From positions 1 through 42,781 of the IMG/VR virus record IMGVR_UViG_3300030107_007093: a stretch of 42,781 nucleotides of DNA, one strand, 5' to 3'. Below the pieces are notes generated by a model that saw nothing but the letters and a program-made list of their open reading frames with translations, was not told where the DNA came from and ran no database searches. Numbering within the stretch: the stretch's first letter is position 1; every line of letters starts with the position of its first letter. The position numbers were made by a program, and so were the translations under genes. Of this stretch, positions 41,401 through 42,781 are shown piece after piece. This stretch comes from a virus.

Positions 41401-41857
41401 GAGGCATAGTTATGATGGTAACAAGATAATAAAAACAAGGAAACTGGTCTTTAAACCTTATGAGTTTAGTTCAGTAAATATGTGTCTGGTAACAGGACTT
41501 ATACAAAAGAATCTAACACCTGACTTACTGAAGCGTAAGAAGTTAAAGTTCAGGGATGAGACTAACAAGTATTATGGTCATTGTTATCATGCTACACAGG
41601 CATTATATTATTTGATGGACACTAACAAGTTAGTACCTATGAGTGGTGAGGATTACAGAGAAGAGAAACACTGGTGGTTACAAAATAAAGATAACATATA
41701 TGATTGTACTGCCGAGCAATACTGGACGGTTGGTAAATTGCCACCATATCATGTGGGTAAGAAGTCTAAGTGGTATGGATGGAAACAAAGACCACAACAA
41801 ATATCATTAGATTTAATGGTCAAGGTGTTGGGTGACAGATTACACACTGTCACATAA
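41387..41857 (+). CDS. Unknown protein with possible Cys-His-Asp triad
   Basis: The start MKTVERHSYDG at 41387 is chosen for GGAG seven bases upstream; an in-frame ATG at 41363 would add eight residues and has a weaker site. The 156-aa product has an ordered Cys66 ('YYGHCYHATQALYYLM'), His95 (EEKHWWLQNK) and Asp106 (NIYDCTAEQYW), each in a hydrophobic-aromatic setting. That order and spacing fit papain-like or transglutaminase-like folds. The motif is visible, but activity is inference. It is the last gene of the operon, and a promoter for the next unit begins four bases after its stop. Confidence 0.72.
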   Translation: MKTVERHSYDGNKIIKTRKLVFKPYEFSSVNMCLVTGLIQKNLTPDLLKRKKLKFRDETNKYYGHCYHATQALYYLMDTNKLVPMSGEDYREEKHWWLQNKDNIYDCTAEQYWTVGKLPPYHVGKKSKWYGWKQRPQQISLDLMVKVLGDRLHTVT

Positions 41858-41860
41858 GTA

Positions 41861-41889
41861 TTGTAATTTTAGATAAAATCTATTATAAT
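41861..41889 (+). promoter_or_regulatory. Sigma70-like promoter of the right-end small-gene operon
   Basis: TTGTAA (41861-41866), a 17-base spacer and a consensus TATAAT (41884-41889). The TATAATATGTACA core equals that of the helicase promoter. Transcription would start near 41896, followed by CGAGGA and the ATG at 41917. Confidence 0.65.
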
Positions 41890-41916
41890 ATGTACATACC
41901 ACACGAGGAAACTCCT

Positions 41917-42057
41917 ATGAGATGCGAAGTTAAGTTGTATGTTGCTGGAAGAGTCTTCTATGAAGAGGTAGAAGCACGTGATTATTCTGATGCAAGAGAT
42001 ACTGCATTAGCACGTAATCCAAAAGCAACGGTAGTCAGTGTCAATGCCAAGTTCTGA
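41917..42057 (+). CDS. Small protein, 46 aa
   Basis: A 46-residue frame: MRCEVKLYVAGRVFYEEVEA, RDYSDARDTALARNPKATVV, SVNAKF. The strand-strand-helix-strand pattern (two strands, the helix SDARDTALARNP, a final strand) suggests a compact folded domain. Similar short proteins are common in cyanophages; no function is known to me. CGAGGA about nine bases upstream is the ribosome site. It is first behind the promoter at 41861, and its end overlaps the next gene by 14 bases. It is short enough to be missed by length filters. Confidence 0.7.
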   Translation: MRCEVKLYVAGRVFYEEVEARDYSDARDTALARNPKATVVSVNAKF

Positions 42058-42292
42058 TTACAGAAAGTTCTATACCTGTCCCAATAAGAGTATTCTGGAT
42101 ACAAAACCAGGATACCCTGAGGGATATATTACTAAGGATGGTATGTGGGCTGCAGTTCCTATTCTGGGAAGTAACACCAAGTTACAAATTGTTCATAATG
42201 GAACATTTCCTCACGTTGCAAGGAATTATCCTGAAGCAGTTGCATACATAAAAAGAGAAATAGCTAAAGAAAAAAAGAAAGGGAAATGCTAA
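42044..42292 (+). CDS. Hypothetical protein, 82 aa
   Basis: The start MPSSDYRKFYTC at 42044 is preferred; GTG at 42038 would add two residues. The protein has an N-terminal polar part ('PNKSILDTKPGYPEGYITKD'), strands (MWAAVPILGSNTKLQIVHNG) and a basic helix 'AVAYIKREIAKEKKKGKC'. No family is recognised. It overlaps the 46-aa gene upstream and, by seven bases, the gene downstream, so it is part of the same coupled unit. Confidence 0.68.
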   Translation: MPSSDYRKFYTCPNKSILDTKPGYPEGYITKDGMWAAVPILGSNTKLQIVHNGTFPHVARNYPEAVAYIKREIAKEKKKGKC

Positions 42293-42597
42293 ACGATTTA
42301 GGTGTTGATCCTAATGAATGGTTTGATAATCCTTTAGATCGTATGCCTATTGCAACGAATAAACCATTACATTCAGACAACAAAGAAAAAGTTAATCTAC
42401 CAGCTGAACTCATGGAGGTTCCAACATCAGTGACTAATCCAAAACCAGAACCTAAACCTAAAAAGAAAGAGGTTAAAGAGGATGATAACATACATCAAAA
42501 GATGTATGAGATTGCAACTGCAAAGTATAATCCTTTTGCCGTTGGTGGTACTGAAAATTTAAACTCATTTGGAGGAGGTTCCGAACAAATACAATGA
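42286..42597 (+). CDS. Hypothetical low-complexity protein, 103 aa
   Basis: The N-terminal 45 residues read MLNDLGVDPNEWFDNPLDRM and PIATNKPLHSDNKEKVNL. A Pro/Lys/Glu-rich linker follows (NPKPEPKPKKKEVKEDD), then a helix (IHQKMYEIATAKYNPFAVGG) and a Gly-rich tail. The linker resembles extended tethers in adaptor proteins; the function is unknown. An AAAGGG ribosome site sits close to the ATG. It overlaps its neighbours by 7 and 4 bases. Confidence 0.68.
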   Translation: MLNDLGVDPNEWFDNPLDRMPIATNKPLHSDNKEKVNLPAELMEVPTSVTNPKPEPKPKKKEVKEDDNIHQKMYEIATAKYNPFAVGGTENLNSFGGGSEQIQ

Positions 42598-42781
42598 AAG
42601 AAACCGATTTAGAGAGATGGGATCGTGGTAGAACTCTATTGTTAGAGTCACTGTATAAACCAGACAGTAAACTTCGTGGTTGTGCCTACAATCAAGAATG
42701 TTATGATGAAATGATGGCATTGAGAGATCATGTAATTGATTTGGTCAAATCAATGGAGAATCCACATTCTGAGCCAATACC
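42594..42781 (+). CDS. Hypothetical protein, 5' part only
   Basis: The frame starts at ATG 42594, overlapping the preceding stop (ATGA), and is open to the window edge (62 codons). It reads MKETDLERWDRGRTLLLESL, then YKPDSKLRGCAYNQECYDEM and MALRDHVIDLVKSMEN. It is charged and helical. The C-terminus lies outside the window, so no family is assigned. Confidence 0.65.
   Translation, partial: MKETDLERWDRGRTLLLESLYKPDSKLRGCAYNQECYDEMMALRDHVIDLVKSMENPHSEPI

Overview
This AT-rich window looks like part of the genome of a T4-like marine myovirus, most likely a cyanophage of Prochlorococcus or Synechococcus. The evidence is a T4-type baseplate set (homologues of gp53, gp48, gp4, gp54, gp26, gp51, gp27 and gp5), giant modular fibre genes built from 'VSGVSTF', 'VGIGST' and 'YYGDGS' repeats, and 2-oxoglutarate/Fe(II) oxygenases between structural genes. 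Host assignment is inference. No tRNA, integrase, insertion sequence or CRISPR array was seen, and no gene-free stretch exceeds 300 bases.

Layout. Bases 1-63 hold the end of a + strand gene and a terminator. Bases 62-2843 are a leftward operon (gp53, gp48, an unknown 126-aa protein, gp4). A divergent late-promoter region at about 2844-2884 separates it from a long rightward block. Bases 2882-12205 encode the baseplate hub and spike: gp54-like tube initiator, gp26, a gp51-like frame reached by an apparent -1 frameshift, two related 'FFGWL' membrane-like proteins, gp27, a gp5 OB-fold protein, an 865-aa structural protein and a beta-helix spike. Bases 12205-36464 encode fibre, adhesin and other structural proteins: 1148, 652, 1509, 487 (tail collar), 979 (four tandem domains), 1831 (S74 chaperone end), 622 and 358 aa (glycine-rich adhesin). 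Small genes sit at 27288-27939. Three 2OG oxygenases lie within or at the end of this block, at 23642-24226 (minus strand), 36512-37093 and 37093-37764.

A terminator at 37840-37864, overlapped by a host-like promoter, ends the structural block. From 37896 to 41857 a tightly overlapping operon encodes a DEAH helicase, a small protein with a Cys-Asp-His motif, a HxGH nucleotidyltransferase, a two-helix membrane protein, an 81-aa protein, an orphan SPPY DNA methyltransferase and a protein with a possible Cys-His-Asp triad. A second promoter with the same 13-base core (TATAATATGTACA) starts a run of small overlapping genes that continues off the right edge.

Regulation. Two promoter classes can be read. 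Octamers of the form (C/T/G/A)(T/A)TAAATA, the T4 late-promoter type, precede structural genes by about 14-32 bases. Sigma70-like promoters precede the oxygenases and the helicase and small-gene operons. The most notable signal is the canonical T TTT TTC slippery heptamer at the end of gp26. It has a Shine-Dalgarno-like GAGGGT upstream and opens directly into a gp51-like reading frame that has no ATG or GTG start of its own near its beginning.
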